Source: Eubacterium sp.
GTDB lineage: Bacteria; Bacillota; Clostridia; Lachnospirales; Lachnospiraceae
Assembly: GCA_017420535.1 (NCBI GenBank)
Contig: JAFOIV010000027.1
Span: forward strand, 21,558 to 85,557
DNA: 64,000 nucleotides
Reading direction: 5' to 3'
Shown here: positions 63,147 to 64,000 of the stretch, in pieces
Layout: each line of letters begins with the position of its first letter
Numbering within the stretch: the stretch's first letter is position 1
Program-made: the position numbers and the translations under genes
The notes under the pieces: generated by a model
The model's database searches: none
The model's input: only the letters and a program-made list of their open reading frames with translations
What the model was told of the DNA's origin: nothing

Positions 63147-64000
63147 ATGAAATATATATCATTATCAGATCATTTAAAAAATAAATATGGGACTAAGGTA
63201 TATAAGATCTCACTTCAAAGTGGATGCAGTTGTCCTAATCGTGATGGAACAGTAAGTACAGGAGGCTGTACATTTTGTTCTGAAGGTGGTTCAGGAGATT
63301 TTGCAGCGCCACTTCTTCCTGTAAAGGAACAGATACGCTTAGCAAAGATGAGAGTCGAAAGTAAGATGCCAAAGTCACTTGAGGCAAAGGACAGGAAATA
63401 TATTGCTTATTTCCAGTCCTTTTCTAATACCTATGGAGATCCAGAGAAGCTAAGAAAGCTATATCTTGAAGCAATAGAAGATGAATCCATTGTGGGGCTT
63501 TCCATTGGTACAAGACCGGACTGTCTTGGGAAAGAGATACTGGATATGCTTCAGGAAATTAACAATATAAAGCCTGTCTGGATAGAATTAGGTCTTCAGA
63601 CAATAAATGAAAAAACTGCAGAACATATCAATAGAGGCTATAGGCTAGAGGTGTTTGAAAAGGCTTATAGGGATTTAAAGAAAAGAAATATAGAAGTTAT
63701 AGTTCATGTAATCTTAGGCCTTCCGGGAGAAGAAAAAGAAGATATGTTAAATACTGTAAGATATTTAGCAAATCTTACGCCGGCACTGGACGGCATAAAA
63801 CTTCAGCTTTTACATGTGCTTAAAAATACAAAACTAGCTGAAGAATATGAGAAGGAACATTTTAAGATATTAACCATGGAAGAATATACAGACCTTGTAG
63901 TGGACTGTCTTAAAATACTTCCGAAAAATACTGTAATACACAGGATGACAGGGGACGGGCCAAGAAAACTGCTTATAGAACCCCTTTGGAGCCTGGATAA
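63147..64000 (+). CDS. Radical SAM protein (TIGR01212 type), C-terminus beyond the right edge
   Basis: 284 codons visible, still open at the edge. The radical-SAM cluster site is unusual and typical of this family: GCSCPNRDGTVSTGGCTFC, with extra residues between the first Cys and the closing CxxC. Further blocks are YFQSFSNTYG, VGLSIGTRPDCLG, WIELGLQTINEKTAEHINRGY and VHVILGLPGEEKEDML. Close relatives are annotated as YhcC-type proteins, linked to RNA modification or anaerobic regulation without firm biochemistry. About 20-30 residues are probably missing. AAGAGTGAT precedes the ATG. Confidence 0.9.
   Translation, partial: MKYISLSDHLKNKYGTKVYKISLQSGCSCPNRDGTVSTGGCTFCSEGGSGDFAAPLLPVKEQIRLAKMRVESKMPKSLEAKDRKYIAYFQSFSNTYGDPEKLRKLYLEAIEDESIVGLSIGTRPDCLGKEILDMLQEINNIKPVWIELGLQTINEKTAEHINRGYRLEVFEKAYRDLKKRNIEVIVHVILGLPGEEKEDMLNTVRYLANLTPALDGIKLQLLHVLKNTKLAEEYEKEHFKILTMEEYTDLVVDCLKILPKNTVIHRMTGDGPRKLLIEPLWSLD

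Noticed and set aside
1-64000. CRISPR arrays, tRNA and rRNA genes, transposase or integrase genes
   Set aside because: No regularly spaced direct repeats, no tRNA-like cloverleaf or GTTCRANNC box noticed, and no transposase or recombinase domain among the proteins. R1 and R2 are not accompanied by a mobility gene here.

Overview
The window looks like chromosome of a low-GC, anaerobic Gram-positive bacterium, most likely a Lachnospiraceae-type clostridium (Butyrivibrio/Lachnospira/Roseburia relatives). The reasons are A+T-rich spacers, strong AGGAGG ribosome sites, sigma-A promoters of the TTGACA-N17-TATAAT type, a T-box before pheST, an L10 leader before rplJ, oxygen-sensitive enzymes (indolepyruvate ferredoxin oxidoreductase, class III ribonucleotide reductase) and plant-polysaccharide modules (CBM2, a beta-helix lyase, a GH13 glucosidase). 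Most of the window is core genome. Four stretches look accessory: 13.0-13.9, 23.4-24.1, 45.5-47.5 and 50.9-56.7 kb.

Layout. 0-13 kb: gltX (cut by the left edge), an IscR-like Rrf2 regulator, an acidic membrane-anchored protein, a Phe T-box with pheS-pheT-queA, then a membrane glycerophosphodiesterase, an SH3/amidase-like lipoprotein and an SH3/SleB cell-wall hydrolase. 13-24 kb: an iron-sulfur flavoprotein, argG divergent from argJ-argB, a lipoprotein ComEA with an orphan response regulator, and iorA-iorB-acyl-CoA ligase. 24-28 kb: a NatA/NatB-type ABC exporter whose permease is fused to a CPBP protease, plus a membrane-anchored GH25 lysozyme. 28-44.6 kb: rplJ-rplL, an unknown minus-strand gene, a GGDEF-EAL protein, rpoB-rpoC, then rpsL-rpsG-fusA-tuf. 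44.7-50.8 kb: a lipoprotein, a composite immunity-like protein, a GH13 alpha-1,6-glucosidase, dus and rlmH. 51-57 kb: a large VWA/CBM2 surface protein interrupted at a G7 tract, two small membrane proteins, and an SOS-controlled small gene. 57-64 kb: nrdD with an NrdR box, a secreted beta-helix protein, a Rossmann-fold protein, a COG2426 membrane protein and a radical-SAM protein cut by the right edge.

The most unusual content is two families of structured repeats, described here from the sequence only. Family R2 (three copies of about 100 bp: 13781-13880 plus, 50940-51039 minus, 55898-55995 plus) has covarying stems around a constant loop, and two copies bracket the VWA locus in inverted orientation. 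Family R1 (two copies: 23629-23912 and 56566-56732) is a long hairpin with sequence-divergent but self-complementary arms, constant internal motifs and a conserved tandem G-A mismatch at its base. Each R1 copy starts right after a terminator-like hairpin, and the first follows a candidate small RNA.

The VWA gene carries a G7 run in its signal-peptide region that puts it out of frame by one base, as a phase-variable gene would be. It is followed by two related small membrane proteins that could be its immunity or accessory partners. A second accessory insertion lies in front of the glucosidase gene, where a 34-bp duplicate of the glucosidase upstream region runs straight into a duplicate of its coding sequence, a recombination scar.
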